A DNA stretch of 64,000 nt, taken from positions 1 through 64,000 of the forward strand of contig JBBAUA010000019.1 of assembly GCA_040398465.1 (NCBI GenBank). The letters are read 5' to 3'. Both the position numbers and the translations under genes were made by a program. Source of the stretch: UBA7672 sp040398465. GTDB lineage: Bacteria > Pseudomonadota > Alphaproteobacteria > Caulobacterales > Hyphomonadaceae. The notes under the pieces are model-generated. The model searched no databases. It was not told the DNA's origin and was given only the letters and a program-made list of their open reading frames with translations. Below, piece after piece: positions 17,488-25,435 of this stretch. Each line of letters opens with the position of its first letter. Positions within the stretch are counted from its first letter, which is position 1.

Positions 17488-18249
17488 ATGCGCTTCGATA
17501 TCGACAGGCTGCAGGCGTTCTACGGCTCCTCGCTCGGGCGCATGGCGCACGAGATGGTGGACAAGCGTGTCGGGGCGCTCTGGCCCAGCCTCGACGGTCT
17601 GGACGTGCTGGGCATTGGCCACACCGATGGACTGCTCGATCGCTATCGGCCGGGGGCGCGGCGGGTTCTCTCGGCTGTGTCGGGGGAGCAGGGGGCAGAG
17701 CGCTGGCCGGATGAGGGGCGCAGCCTCACCACGCTGGTCGAGGACGAGCGCTTGCCGTTTCCCGACGCCCTGTTTGACCGGATCATCATCCGCCATGCGC
17801 TGGAGGAGGCGGACAGCCCGCAGCGATTGCTGCGCGAAATCTGGCGGGTCGCTGCGCCGGAAGCCCGCATTCTGATCATTGTCGCCCACCGGCGCGGACT
17901 GTGGACGCGCGCCGAGTCGACACCGTTCGGTCACGGGCGCTCCTATACCCGCACGCAGCTCAACCGGCTGCTGGAAGACGCCATGTTCGCGCCCCAGGCT
18001 TCCGCCCGAGCCCTGTTCGCCCCGCCGATTGGCTGGGGTGTGATAACGTCAGCCAGCGACGCCTGGGAGCGGATCGGACGGGTGGCGTGGTCGGGATTTG
18101 GCGGCGTCCTGATGATCGAGGCGATGAAACGCATCTACATCGAGCCGGGAAAGCCTGTCCGTGGAAAACGGGTTGTGAAAGTCCCGCGCAAAAAACACGC
18201 TGCGGAGCCGATACGCAAAAACGTCAAAAAAGATGTTGAACATGTGTAA
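17488..18249 (+). CDS. SAM-dependent methyltransferase (type 11-like)
   Basis: 253 residues. Motif I is degenerate, LDVLGIGHTDGLLDRY near residue 31 in place of the usual DxGxGxG. The post-SAM part is well conserved: LPFPDALFDRIIIRHALEEADSPQRLLREIWRVAAPEARILIIVAHRRG. These features match a small group of alphaproteobacterial methyltransferases next to gloB. The C terminus is very basic (KRVVKVPRKKHA and a Lys-rich end). A possible promoter, TTGCCT (17429-17434) with CTATAT (17453-17458), precedes it. The substrate is unknown. Confidence 0.82.
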   Translation: MRFDIDRLQAFYGSSLGRMAHEMVDKRVGALWPSLDGLDVLGIGHTDGLLDRYRPGARRVLSAVSGEQGAERWPDEGRSLTTLVEDERLPFPDALFDRIIIRHALEEADSPQRLLREIWRVAAPEARILIIVAHRRGLWTRAESTPFGHGRSYTRTQLNRLLEDAMFAPQASARALFAPPIGWGVITSASDAWERIGRVAWSGFGGVLMIEAMKRIYIEPGKPVRGKRVVKVPRKKHAAEPIRKNVKKDVEHV

Positions 18250-18264
18250 GTAGTGCAATATATA
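18236..18264 (+). promoter_or_regulatory. Sigma-70-type promoter for the P-II gene
   Basis: TTGAAC (18236-18241), a 17-base spacer and TATATA (18259-18264) form an almost ideal vegetative promoter in an otherwise GC-rich region. The -35 element lies inside the last codons of the preceding methyltransferase gene. The transcript would start near 18271, leaving a leader of about 55 bases before the glnB start. Confidence 0.6.
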
Positions 18265-18326
18265 CATACCAGACGGGACGACCGATCCTCGCTGACCGGA
18301 GCCCCAAGCAGGAAAGGCTGAAACCA

Positions 18327-18671
18327 ATGAAATACGTCACCGCCGTCTTCAAACCGAGCCGCCTTGATGCCGTGCTCGATGCCGTCACCGCCGCCGGCGC
18401 ATCGGGGGTAACGGTCACGGAAGTTCGCGGCTATGGCCGCCAGCAGGGCAAGACCGAGGTCTATCGCGGAGCCGAATACGAAGTGCGCCTCCTGCCGAAA
18501 GTCCGCGTCGAGATCGCCGTGGCCGATGCCGTCGTCGAGAAGATCGTCGACGCGATCACGCAGGCTGCCAATTCCAACAAGATCGGCGACGGCAAGATCT
18601 TCGTTCTCGATCTCGAATCTGTGCTGCGCATCCGCACAGGCGAGAAGGACGAAGCTGCTCTCAGCTCCTAA
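18327..18671 (+). CDS. P-II family nitrogen regulatory protein
   Basis: 114 residues, the usual 112-114. The T-loop reads GYGRQQGKTEVYRGAEYEV with both Tyr46 and the uridylylation Tyr51 equivalents, matching the P-II signature YRGAEY. The B-loop and C-terminal signature are at GDGKIFVLDLESVLRIRTGE. P-II proteins sense 2-oxoglutarate, ATP/ADP and glutamine state and control AmtB, glutamine synthetase adenylylation and NtrB. Neither amtB nor glnA adjoins it, so GlnB versus GlnK cannot be decided. It has its own promoter and terminator. A GAAAGG ribosome site lies upstream. Confidence 0.93.
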   Translation: MKYVTAVFKPSRLDAVLDAVTAAGASGVTVTEVRGYGRQQGKTEVYRGAEYEVRLLPKVRVEIAVADAVVEKIVDAITQAANSNKIGDGKIFVLDLESVLRIRTGEKDEAALSS

Positions 18672-18696
18672 CTGGAAGCATGAAGCCGTGAATTCG

Positions 18697-18729
18697 AGCC
18701 GCCGGGGTTTGCCCCCCGGCGGCTTTTTT
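18697..18729 (+). terminator. Rho-independent terminator after the P-II gene
   Basis: An 11-base-pair stem AGCCGCCGGGG / CCCCGGCGGCT (18697-18707 with 18714-18724) and a six-base loop are followed by a T-tract (18724-18729). It lies 25 bases after the P-II stop. Confidence 0.88.
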
Positions 18730-18746
18730 GCGTTGAAACGTCTATC

Positions 18747-19133
18747 CTACTTGGGCCCGCGGAGGGGGATGTATCCCCGCTCCACCAGCCGGCGCAGCGC
18801 ATCATAGGATTCCGTGAACTCTTCGAACGCGCAGCGCAGGGCGGTGAGTTTGGTGATGTCTTCCGGCGACTGCTCAGACTTTTGCGAGACCGCAATGGCA
18901 TGCGCGACCCAGCGGCCGCGCGCGTGAGCCGTTGCGACCGCGAGGCGCTGGAAGCGTTCGAGGTCGGCGTAACCGACCATCTTCGCCAGCACTTCGCGGT
19001 TTGCTGCGAAGGCGGCGTAGTCGATCTGCTCGAGGTGGCCGCGCAGGGCGCGCTGCTCCTGCGGGCTGAGGGCCGCCTCTGGTTCGAAGTGTTCAGAGAC
19101 CTTGCGGACGGTCGATGTCATCGTGAAGGACAT
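18747..19133 (-). CDS. Uncharacterised helical protein, 128 residues
   Basis: 128 residues from the ATG at 19133, which has AGGA upstream; the frame extends further but without support. The composition is ordinary protein-like and predicted mostly helical, with AALSPQEQRALRGHLEQIDYAAF and VERGYIPLRGPK as distinctive segments. There is no signal peptide or membrane segment. It sits downstream of metX-metW on the same strand (111-base gap) and converges on the P-II gene. I do not recognise the family; a cytoplasmic role is likely. Confidence 0.6.
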   Translation of the reverse strand: MSFTMTSTVRKVSEHFEPEAALSPQEQRALRGHLEQIDYAAFAANREVLAKMVGYADLERFQRLAVATAHARGRWVAHAIAVSQKSEQSPEDITKLTALRCAFEEFTESYDALRRLVERGYIPLRGPK

Positions 19134-19244
19134 GGTGCGTTTCCTGTCCTGGGCTGGCGCCAGGTCAGGCAAGCGTGCGCCTGGAAAGTTACCGGCGGCT
19201 TTTGGCAGTCAGGCGAAATTGCGGGATCGGCGCGGCGGTGGCGC

Positions 19245-19868
19245 TCAGCGCGCCACTTTCCGCTCCAGCACGAAAACCAGTTCTTCCGCAGTCCAGTTGA
19301 GGCGGCCGAGGGATTTGCCGTTAACGGGCTTGCCGCTCACGGCGGTGGCGGCGGCGATCGAGAGGCCGGCCTGTTCGGCGAGCTCGGCCATGTCGCGGGC
19401 GGTGCAGGGGCGGCGGGCGCCGTCCGACCACCAGCCGACATCGTGGCCCAGATTGGGGATGCGGCCCGTGGTCAGCAGGGCGGTGCGTACGCGCCAGTGG
19501 CCGTAATTGCGGAACGACACGATCACGCGGCGGGCGATGCGCGAGAGTTCGTCGAGCACGAATTTGGGGCGGGCCAGCTCCTGGATCGTCTTCGACAGGA
19601 TGGCGGCGTCGAAGGCGTCATCGGGATAGACGGGCAGGTCGTCGTCGGCATTGCCCTGCACGACGGCGAGGCCCTTGGCGACGCAGCGATTGACGCCGAC
19701 CTGTTCGACCTCCAGCCCGCGCGTGCGGGCGCCGCGATCGTGCTGGAGCAGCTCCATCAGCTGTCCGTCGCCGCAGCCGACGTCGAGCACCAGGTCGCCG
19801 CGGTTGATGAATTTCGAGATCGCGATGTGGTCGGCGCGGCGGATGCCGGGGGCGGTGGTCGCCGTCAT
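19245..19868 (-). CDS. metW: MetW, methionine biosynthesis methyltransferase-fold protein
   Basis: 207 residues. The SAM-binding motif VLDVGCGDGQLMELL is near residue 27, and family hallmarks GLEVEQVGVNRCVAKGLAVVQGNADDDL and SKTIQELARPKFVLDELSRIARRVIVSFRNYGHW follow. MetW partners MetX in several alphaproteobacteria and is needed for full homoserine acyltransferase activity. The start overlaps the metX stop by four bases (ATGA, 19865-19868), confirming co-translation. Length is normal. Confidence 0.94.
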   Translation of the reverse strand: MTATTAPGIRRADHIAISKFINRGDLVLDVGCGDGQLMELLQHDRGARTRGLEVEQVGVNRCVAKGLAVVQGNADDDLPVYPDDAFDAAILSKTIQELARPKFVLDELSRIARRVIVSFRNYGHWRVRTALLTTGRIPNLGHDVGWWSDGARRPCTARDMAELAEQAGLSIAAATAVSGKPVNGKSLGRLNWTAEELVFVLERKVAR

Positions 19869-21034
19869 GGGGCGCTCCGCTTCTTGAGCCCGCGCGCGGA
19901 GGCGGCTGCATCTATGAAGCCGCGCAGGCCGGCCCAGAATTCAGGCTCCTCGACGAAGAAGGCGTCGTGGCCCTTGTCGGTCTCGATGTTGACGTAGCTG
20001 GTCTCGCACCCGGCGGCGTTGAGTGCGCGGACGATCTGGCGGTTTTCTTCCGGCGCGTAGTGCCAGTCTGTGGAGAACGAGAAGACGCAGAAGCGCGTGT
20101 GCAGGCCCTTGAACGCATTGCCCAGCACGCCGCCATGCTCGGCGGCGATGTCGAAATAGTCCATCGCCCGGGTGATGTAGAGGTAGGAGTTCGCATCGAA
20201 CCGGTCGACGAAGGTCTGGCCCTGGTGGCGCAGATAGCTTTCGATCTGGAAGTCGGCGTCGAAGCCGAACGTCTTGGTCGTGCGATCCTGCAGGCGCCGG
20301 TCGAACTTCCGCTTCAGCGCGCTCTCGGACACGTAGGTGATGTGCGCCGCCATGCGGGCGACGGCGAGGCCGCGCTCCGGGCGTACGCCCTCGGCGAGGT
20401 AGTTGCCATTGCGCCAGTTCGGGTCGGCCATGATCGCCTGGCGGCCGGTCTCGTAGAAGCCGATGTTCTGCGCCGACTGTCGTGCGGCGACGGCGATGGG
20501 GATGGCGGCGAAAACGCGGTCGCGCGCCTGCACGGTCCATTCGAGGACCTGCATGCCGCCGATCGATCCGCCGATGGCGAGGAAGACGTTTTCGATGCCC
20601 AGACGATCAAGCAGCGCGATCTGGGCGCGGACCATGTCGGCGATGGTGATGACCGGGAAGTCGGTGCCCCAGTAGGTCCCGTCAGGCTTGCGGCTGGCCG
20701 GGCCGGTCGAGCCCATGCAGCCGCCGAGGACGTTCGAGCAGATGACGAAGAAACGGTCGGTGTCGACGGGCAGGCCGGGGCCGACGACGAGGTCCCACCA
20801 GGCCGGGCGGCCCGTGACCGGGTTGGGGCTGGCGGCGAACTGGTCGCCGGTGAGAGCGTGGCAGACGATGACGACATTGCTCTTGTCGGCGTTGAGTTCG
20901 CCCCAGGTTTCGTAGGCGATCTCGACGTTTTCGAGCGTGCGGCCGCTGTCCAGCCGGAGCGGCTGGTCAGGCGTGGCGACGGACAGGCGTTTCAGCCCAT
21001 CCGCCCCGCTGAGGGTGCGGGCGGGCGCATTCAT
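19865..21034 (-). CDS. metX: Homoserine O-acetyltransferase
   Basis: 389 residues from the ATG at 21034 (GAGG upstream); a longer open frame to 21397 runs into the divergent gene and was not used. It is an alpha/beta-hydrolase: NVVIVCHALTGDQFAA near residue 51, the nucleophile elbow GGSIGGMQVLEW near 145 (Ile where Met is more common), catalytic Asp in FSFSTDWHYAPEE and His in ETDKGHDAFF. It activates homoserine for methionine synthesis; acetyl versus succinyl specificity is not certain from sequence alone. It is coupled to metW. Confidence 0.93.
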   Translation of the reverse strand: MNAPARTLSGADGLKRLSVATPDQPLRLDSGRTLENVEIAYETWGELNADKSNVVIVCHALTGDQFAASPNPVTGRPAWWDLVVGPGLPVDTDRFFVICSNVLGGCMGSTGPASRKPDGTYWGTDFPVITIADMVRAQIALLDRLGIENVFLAIGGSIGGMQVLEWTVQARDRVFAAIPIAVAARQSAQNIGFYETGRQAIMADPNWRNGNYLAEGVRPERGLAVARMAAHITYVSESALKRKFDRRLQDRTTKTFGFDADFQIESYLRHQGQTFVDRFDANSYLYITRAMDYFDIAAEHGGVLGNAFKGLHTRFCVFSFSTDWHYAPEENRQIVRALNAAGCETSYVNIETDKGHDAFFVEEPEFWAGLRGFIDAAASARGLKKRSAP

Positions 21035-21141
21035 GGTTACCGAACCTCGTTCAGGCCCCAGACTAATGAAGGAGCCGGAATGAAGCATTCGCGCGTCGGC
21101 TGCAAGACTCACCTGCTGGAGGGTTCTGAACCGGCCCAATA

Positions 21142-21173
21142 TGTCGTATGACAAAGCGCGCTGGGGAGCGCGC
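21142..21173. promoter_or_regulatory. Dyad and GC hairpin in the metX / chorismate-mutase-like divergent region
   Basis: The 151-base intergenic region holds TGTCGTATGACA (21142-21153, four-base arms) next to a perfect seven-base-pair hairpin GCGCGCT-GGGG-AGCGCGC (21156-21172). The hairpin ends just before the AGGTAG ribosome site of the gene at 21186. These could be an operator and a leader hairpin. No known metX riboswitch consensus was recognised on the metX side. Confidence 0.35.
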
Positions 21174-21185
21174 AGGTAGTAGAGC

Positions 21186-21968
21186 ATGATGGCCGCAGAT
21201 AGCTTCCATCCTTCGTCAGGGGCCTCTGAAGACGGCTTTCTGGCAGCATTGGGCCAGAAATGGCGCGAGATGCGTGATGCGCCGCTGCCGGCCAGCGGCG
21301 GCATCGGCTTTCGGCCTGCGCGTGAAGCGGCCGAGATGCGGAGGCTTTGCCGGGAGGCGGCCTTCACCGGCGCGCCGGCAGATGCGGTGGCCCGCATGTG
21401 GCGGTCGCTGTGCGGCGACGTGGCTGCGGCCCGGGGGCTGAAGGCCGTGTTCGTGGCAGGGGGCGATGTCTCGCTGACGCTTGAAGCCGGGCGCGGCTAT
21501 TTCGGGTTCGGACCAGACCTGCAGCCCGTCGTGGGCATTCGCGATGCGCTCGAGCGCGTCATGACGACGCCGGGCACGCTGGCCTGCATTCCGTGGCCGG
21601 AACATGCCGGCGGCGGACAGTGGTGGCCGATGCTGAACGAGAGCCGCTTTCAAGACCTGAAGATCGTTGCCGGATGGCCGGCCCTGCCGACCGCAACGCC
21701 GGGCATTCCTCAGGTCGCCATCATTGGCCGTTTGCCCATCGAGTCGTCTGGCGATGACGAGATGCTGGCCACTGCGCATGACGACCACTGGACGGCGGAG
21801 AAGCTTCTGGCGGAGGTGGGCCTCAAGGCTGAAGTGGTGACACGGGCGCGCTCGCTCGCGCTGATCCGCATCGCGGAGTATGTCGCGCCGGACGATCGCC
21901 GGATCGAGCTTGCCCGGCTTGCGGGGCTGGACGCCCTGCGGGTTGTCGGGGTACGGCCTCGGCCCTGA
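21186..21968 (+). CDS. Chorismate-mutase-like protein (degenerate AroQ domain)
   Basis: 260 residues. The position ahead of hisC and tyrA, the FRPAREAAEMRRLC segment near residue 42 and VARMWRSLCGDVAA near 68 match the second half of an AroQ chorismate mutase domain as found in alphaproteobacterial hisC-tyrA clusters. The first catalytic helix is short (EDGFLAALGQKWREM), and the usual Arg and Lys active-site pattern is not clear. Residues 90-260 form a mixed alpha/beta region without a recognised motif. It may be an active but divergent mutase or a regulatory relative. Confidence in gene: high; in function: moderate. Confidence 0.6.
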   Translation: MMAADSFHPSSGASEDGFLAALGQKWREMRDAPLPASGGIGFRPAREAAEMRRLCREAAFTGAPADAVARMWRSLCGDVAAARGLKAVFVAGGDVSLTLEAGRGYFGFGPDLQPVVGIRDALERVMTTPGTLACIPWPEHAGGGQWWPMLNESRFQDLKIVAGWPALPTATPGIPQVAIIGRLPIESSGDDEMLATAHDDHWTAEKLLAEVGLKAEVVTRARSLALIRIAEYVAPDDRRIELARLAGLDALRVVGVRPRP

Positions 21969-21982
21969 TACGGGGCTCGCCA

Positions 21983-23077
21983 ATGACTGATCATCCCAAG
22001 CCTTTGCCGCAGCTTGCCGGCGTGAACGCGTATGTTCCCGGCGAGGCGCCGAAGAACACTGGCGGCAAGACCTACAAGCTGGCCTCGAACGAGAACCCGC
22101 TGGGCGCGAGCCCGCGCGCGAAAAAGGTCTACGCAGACCTCGCGGCGAAGATGGAGCTCTATCCCGATGGCGCGGCTCGCGAGTTGAAGGCGGCGCTGGC
22201 CAGGAAGCATGGACTGGACGCGTCGCGGCTGGTGCTGGGTGCGGGGTCTGACGACATCTTCCTGATGCTGGGCCGCGCCTATCTCGGGCCGGGCGACGAG
22301 AGCATCAACACGAAGCACGCCTTTGCGATCTACGCGATCATCGCGCAGCAGCAGGGAGCGAGCGTGGTCACGGTCGCAGAAGACAATTTCACGGCGGACG
22401 TGGATGCGATTCTCGCCGCCGTCACGCCGAAGACGAAGATGGTGTGGCTCGCCAACCCCAACAACCCGACCGGCACTTACCTCCCGTATGACGAGATCAA
22501 GCGTCTGCATGCCGGCTTGCCGCCGCATGTGCTCCTGGTGCTCGATGGCGCCTATGCGGAGTTCGTGAAGAAGAACGATTATGCATCGGGCATCGAACTG
22601 GCCTCGCAGTCGAGCAATGTGATCGTGACGCGGACGTTCTCGAAGCTCTACGGGCTTGCGGGCCTGCGCGTGGGCTGGGGCTATGCGCCGCCGCACATAG
22701 TCGATGCGATCGAGCGCGTGCGCATGCCGTTCAACGTCAGCCTGCCGGCGCAGGCGGCGGCGATCGCGGCGCTGGAGGACGACGCGTTCACGGAAGAGTC
22801 GCTGCTTCACAATGAGCGCGAGATGGTGCGGCTGGCTAATGGTCTGAAGGCGCTTGGGCTTGAGCTGATCGATGGCGTCGGCAACTTCGTCGTGGCGAGG
22901 CTTCCGGAGACGAAAGGCAAGACGGCGGCGGAGGCGCTCGCTTATCTGAAGGATGGCGGGATCTCGCTGCGCGGGCTTGGCGGCTATGGCATGCCGAACC
23001 ACCTGCGGATTTCGGTCGGCACGGTCGAGGGCAATGACGCGGCGCTGAAGCTGCTCAAGGAATTCCTGGGCAAGTGA
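21983..23077 (+). CDS. hisC: Histidinol-phosphate aminotransferase family
   Basis: 364 residues, PLP fold type I. Motifs: LASNENPLGASPRA near residue 33, the nucleotide-like GAGSDDIF, LANPNNPTGTY near 155, DGAYAEF near 188 (Asp that contacts the PLP nitrogen) and the Lys-bearing TFSKLYGLAGLRVGWG near 217. HisC also serves as an aromatic aminotransferase in many alphaproteobacteria, and its coupling to tyrA here fits use in Tyr/Phe synthesis as well as histidine. The stop overlaps the tyrA GTG start. Confidence 0.92.
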   Translation: MTDHPKPLPQLAGVNAYVPGEAPKNTGGKTYKLASNENPLGASPRAKKVYADLAAKMELYPDGAARELKAALARKHGLDASRLVLGAGSDDIFLMLGRAYLGPGDESINTKHAFAIYAIIAQQQGASVVTVAEDNFTADVDAILAAVTPKTKMVWLANPNNPTGTYLPYDEIKRLHAGLPPHVLLVLDGAYAEFVKKNDYASGIELASQSSNVIVTRTFSKLYGLAGLRVGWGYAPPHIVDAIERVRMPFNVSLPAQAAAIAALEDDAFTEESLLHNEREMVRLANGLKALGLELIDGVGNFVVARLPETKGKTAAEALAYLKDGGISLRGLGGYGMPNHLRISVGTVEGNDAALKLLKEFLGK

Positions 23078-24003
23078 GCAAAGCTGTTTTCAACCAGGTT
23101 GCGATCATCGGCGTCGGGCTCATCGGCGGTTCGATCGCGCGTGCGGCGCTGGAGTCGGGCGCGGCCGGCGGCGTCGTGCTGTTTGACGGGAATGCGAATG
23201 CGCTGAAGCGCGCCGGCGAGATCGGCTTCGGCAGGCCTGCGGTCTCGATCGAGGATGCGGTTCGCGAGGCGGATGCGGTCTTCCATTGCGTGCCCGTGGG
23301 CGCGATGGCGGCGACGGCGCGGGCGAGCATTGGCGCGATGAAGCCGGGCGCGATCCTCACCGATGTGGGATCGGTGAAGGGCAATGTCGCGCGCGACTGG
23401 CGGGCGCTGGGGCGTGCGGATGTGCATGTCATTCCTGGCCACCCGATCGCGGGCACGGAGAAGTCCGGGCCGGATGCGGGGTTTGCGTCGCTGTTCCAGG
23501 GACGCTGGTGCATCCTCACGCCGGAGCAGGGCGGGTCGGCGGAGTATGTCGCGGCGGCGGATCGGCTGGCGGCTTTCTGGACGATGCTCGGCTCGAAGGT
23601 CGAGCGCATGGATGCGCAGCGGCACGATCTCGTGCTCGCCATCACCAGCCACCTGCCGCACCTGATCGCTTACAACATGGTGGCGACGGCGCACGACATG
23701 GAGCAGGTGACGGATGGCGAGGTGGTGAAATTCTCCGCCGCCGGATTCCGCGACTTCACGCGTATTGCAGCGTCCGATCCGACGATGTGGCGCGACGTGT
23801 TCCTCAACAACAAGGACGCGGTGCTGGAAGTGCTGGGCCGCTTTGACGATGACCTTACGGCTTTACGCAAAGCCATCCGCAATGGCGACGGGCAGAAGCT
23901 GTTCGACGTGTTCACGCATGCGCGCGGCATCCGGCGCGAGATCATCGAGGCGGGGCAGGATACCGCGGCGCCGAACTTCGGACGGGACAAGGCCGAGGAC
24001 TAG
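23074..24003 (+). CDS. tyrA: Prephenate/arogenate dehydrogenase
   Basis: 309 residues from a GTG that overlaps the hisC stop by four bases (GTGA). The Rossmann motif VAIIGVGLIGGSIARA is at residue 8, followed by VPVGAMA, TDVGSVKG and the substrate-site IPGHPIAGTEKSGP near 120. ITSHLPHLIAYNMV and FSAAGFRDFTRIAASDPTMWRDV complete the family. It oxidises prephenate or arogenate toward tyrosine. There is no ACT domain. The gene converges on plsC, sharing a CTAG at the two stops. Confidence 0.94.
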   Translation: MSKAVFNQVAIIGVGLIGGSIARAALESGAAGGVVLFDGNANALKRAGEIGFGRPAVSIEDAVREADAVFHCVPVGAMAATARASIGAMKPGAILTDVGSVKGNVARDWRALGRADVHVIPGHPIAGTEKSGPDAGFASLFQGRWCILTPEQGGSAEYVAAADRLAAFWTMLGSKVERMDAQRHDLVLAITSHLPHLIAYNMVATAHDMEQVTDGEVVKFSAAGFRDFTRIAASDPTMWRDVFLNNKDAVLEVLGRFDDDLTALRKAIRNGDGQKLFDVFTHARGIRREIIEAGQDTAAPNFGRDKAED

Positions 24004-24734
24004 CCTCGCTTGCCCTGCGCTGCGCGCCCCTCCGCCACCAGCCGCTCGGTTGCGGGATCGAGCGCGTCCTTCAGGGCTTGCGTGAACGCTTCGCGCTTCA
24101 GGCCGGGGGCGATGGGCGGCAGCACTTCGAAGACGATCTTGCCCGGTTTGAGCTGGAAGCCTGAGCCCTGCCAGCACAGGCCGGTGTTGAGGGCGACGGG
24201 GACGCACGGCACTTTCAGTTCGTTATAGAGCAGCACGATGCCGGGCTTGATGTCGGCTGGGGTGTCGGGCAGCTGGCGCGTGCCTTCCGGGAAGATGATG
24301 ATCTGCTGGCCCGACGCGACGCTGAGCTTCGCTGCGGCGAGCATCAGGCGCATGGTCTTTGCGCCGCCGGCGCGGTCGATCGGGATGCCGATGCGCGAGG
24401 CGTAGATTCCGAAGACGGGCGCCTTCAGCAATTCCTTCTTGAGAATGTAGGCCGGGTTCTCGACGAACATGAAGGGCGCCAGTGTGTCGTAGGTCGACTG
24501 GTGCTTCATCGCGATGAGGCCGGCGCCGCCTTTCGGCAGGTGCTCGCGGCCGCGCACTTCCGTGGTGATGCCGCACAGCAGCCAGAGGCCGAATGCCTGG
24601 GTGCTGGCGTAGAACCTCACCACCTTCATCGCGAAGTCGCGCGAGAAGAGCGCAACGGGCAGGCCGACAAGGCCGATGATCGCCATCGTGAGGTAGAACC
24701 ACACGGCGTAGAGGAGCGAGCGTATGAGGGTCAT
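24000..24734 (-). CDS. plsC: 1-acyl-sn-glycerol-3-phosphate acyltransferase-like
   Basis: 244 residues. It has an N-terminal membrane segment at about 10-30 and PlsC motifs: KHQSTYDT near residue 77 (HX4D catalytic pair; Lys instead of Asn at the front), the FGIYASRIGIPIDR region, and FPEGTRQ near 149 (motif III). KPGIVLLY and VPVALNTG follow (motif IV region). It makes phosphatidic acid from lysophosphatidate at the inner membrane. Its start overlaps the DUF218 gene stop by four bases, so it is the last gene of ftsE-ftsX-DUF218-plsC. Confidence 0.9.
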   Translation of the reverse strand: MTLIRSLLYAVWFYLTMAIIGLVGLPVALFSRDFAMKVVRFYASTQAFGLWLLCGITTEVRGREHLPKGGAGLIAMKHQSTYDTLAPFMFVENPAYILKKELLKAPVFGIYASRIGIPIDRAGGAKTMRLMLAAAKLSVASGQQIIIFPEGTRQLPDTPADIKPGIVLLYNELKVPCVPVALNTGLCWQGSGFQLKPGKIVFEVLPPIAPGLKREAFTQALKDALDPATERLVAEGRAAQGKRG

Positions 24735-25387
24735 CCGGTCTGGCCTTGCTCGGCCTGGCTGACCGGGTCGGCTGGCCTCGCCGGGTCGGCGGGCCGCGCA
24801 GCATCAAGCGTGGCGCCGCGCAGGCCAGCGAGGCGAAACTTGATCCATTCGTCGAGAAGGAGCTTGGCGGTGGCTGCGTCCTTGTACCAGTCGGCGGGTG
24901 GAACCTTGGTCGTCATCACGGCGTGTGGAATGAAAGTCCCCTCCGGCATGGCGCGCTGCAATTCCAGCAGCGCGCGGTCCATGTGATATTCGGAGGTCAC
25001 GACGATGACACGCGTCACCTTGGTGCGGCGCGACCAGTCGGCGACTTCCACGCCATTGCCTTCCGTCGTCGCCGCAGCCTTGCCCAGCGTGACGCAGCAC
25101 TCGATGCGGGAGAGATCGGCGCCTGTGATGCGCGCGATGTCGGCGGCTGTGGTGTCGACATTCACGCCGGAGATCAGCAGGGGCACATCGAGCGAGTCGG
25201 CGAGCTGGATGGCGGTGATGATACGGGCGTCGGCGCCGCCGGTGAGCGCGGCCACGGCGTCTGCGTTGAGCGGCGGGTCGGGCGTCACGGCGCGGTCGGC
25301 GCGGGCGACGAAGCGCGAAAAGTCCCACCCCGCGACCAGGAGCCCGGTCGCGACAAGGATGACCACGATGCGGATCAGCGTTTGCAC
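24731..25387 (-). CDS. DUF218 / YdcF-ElyC-type envelope protein
   Basis: 218 residues. One N-terminal membrane anchor (about residues 5-22), then a DUF218 domain. Expected features are visible: a segment AVAALTGGADARI (in place of VVLGGG), LLISGVNVDTT, a Cys pair IECCVTLGKAAATT and VIVVTSEYHMDRALLELQRAMPEG, the most conserved block. Related proteins act in envelope polysaccharide or lipid-carrier metabolism. The last 20 residues include a tandem ADPARP duplication. It overlaps plsC by four bases. Confidence 0.87.
   Translation of the reverse strand: MQTLIRIVVILVATGLLVAGWDFSRFVARADRAVTPDPPLNADAVAALTGGADARIITAIQLADSLDVPLLISGVNVDTTAADIARITGADLSRIECCVTLGKAAATTEGNGVEVADWSRRTKVTRVIVVTSEYHMDRALLELQRAMPEGTFIPHAVMTTKVPPADWYKDAATAKLLLDEWIKFRLAGLRGATLDAARPADPARPADPVSQAEQGQTG
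24762..24797. repeat. 18-bp imperfect tandem duplication at the 3' end of the DUF218 gene
   Basis: Two adjacent 18-base units (24762-24779 and 24780-24797) share a core CCGGGTCGGC and differ at four positions. They encode two rounds of an Ala/Asp/Pro/Arg hexapeptide in the C-terminal tail of the DUF218 protein, just before the overlap with plsC. The frame is preserved, consistent with slippage in an unconstrained tail. Confidence 0.6.
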
Positions 25388-25435
25388 GGGTCAGGTCTTA
25401 GCAGAGGGAGCGGCAAGGCACATACCTGTATCGCC

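Noticed and set aside
21035..21185. Possible SAM riboswitch upstream of metX
   Set aside because: Read on the minus strand, the leader does not match the SAM-I or SAM-II cores I know, and no consistent pseudoknot could be drawn. A covariance-model search would decide.
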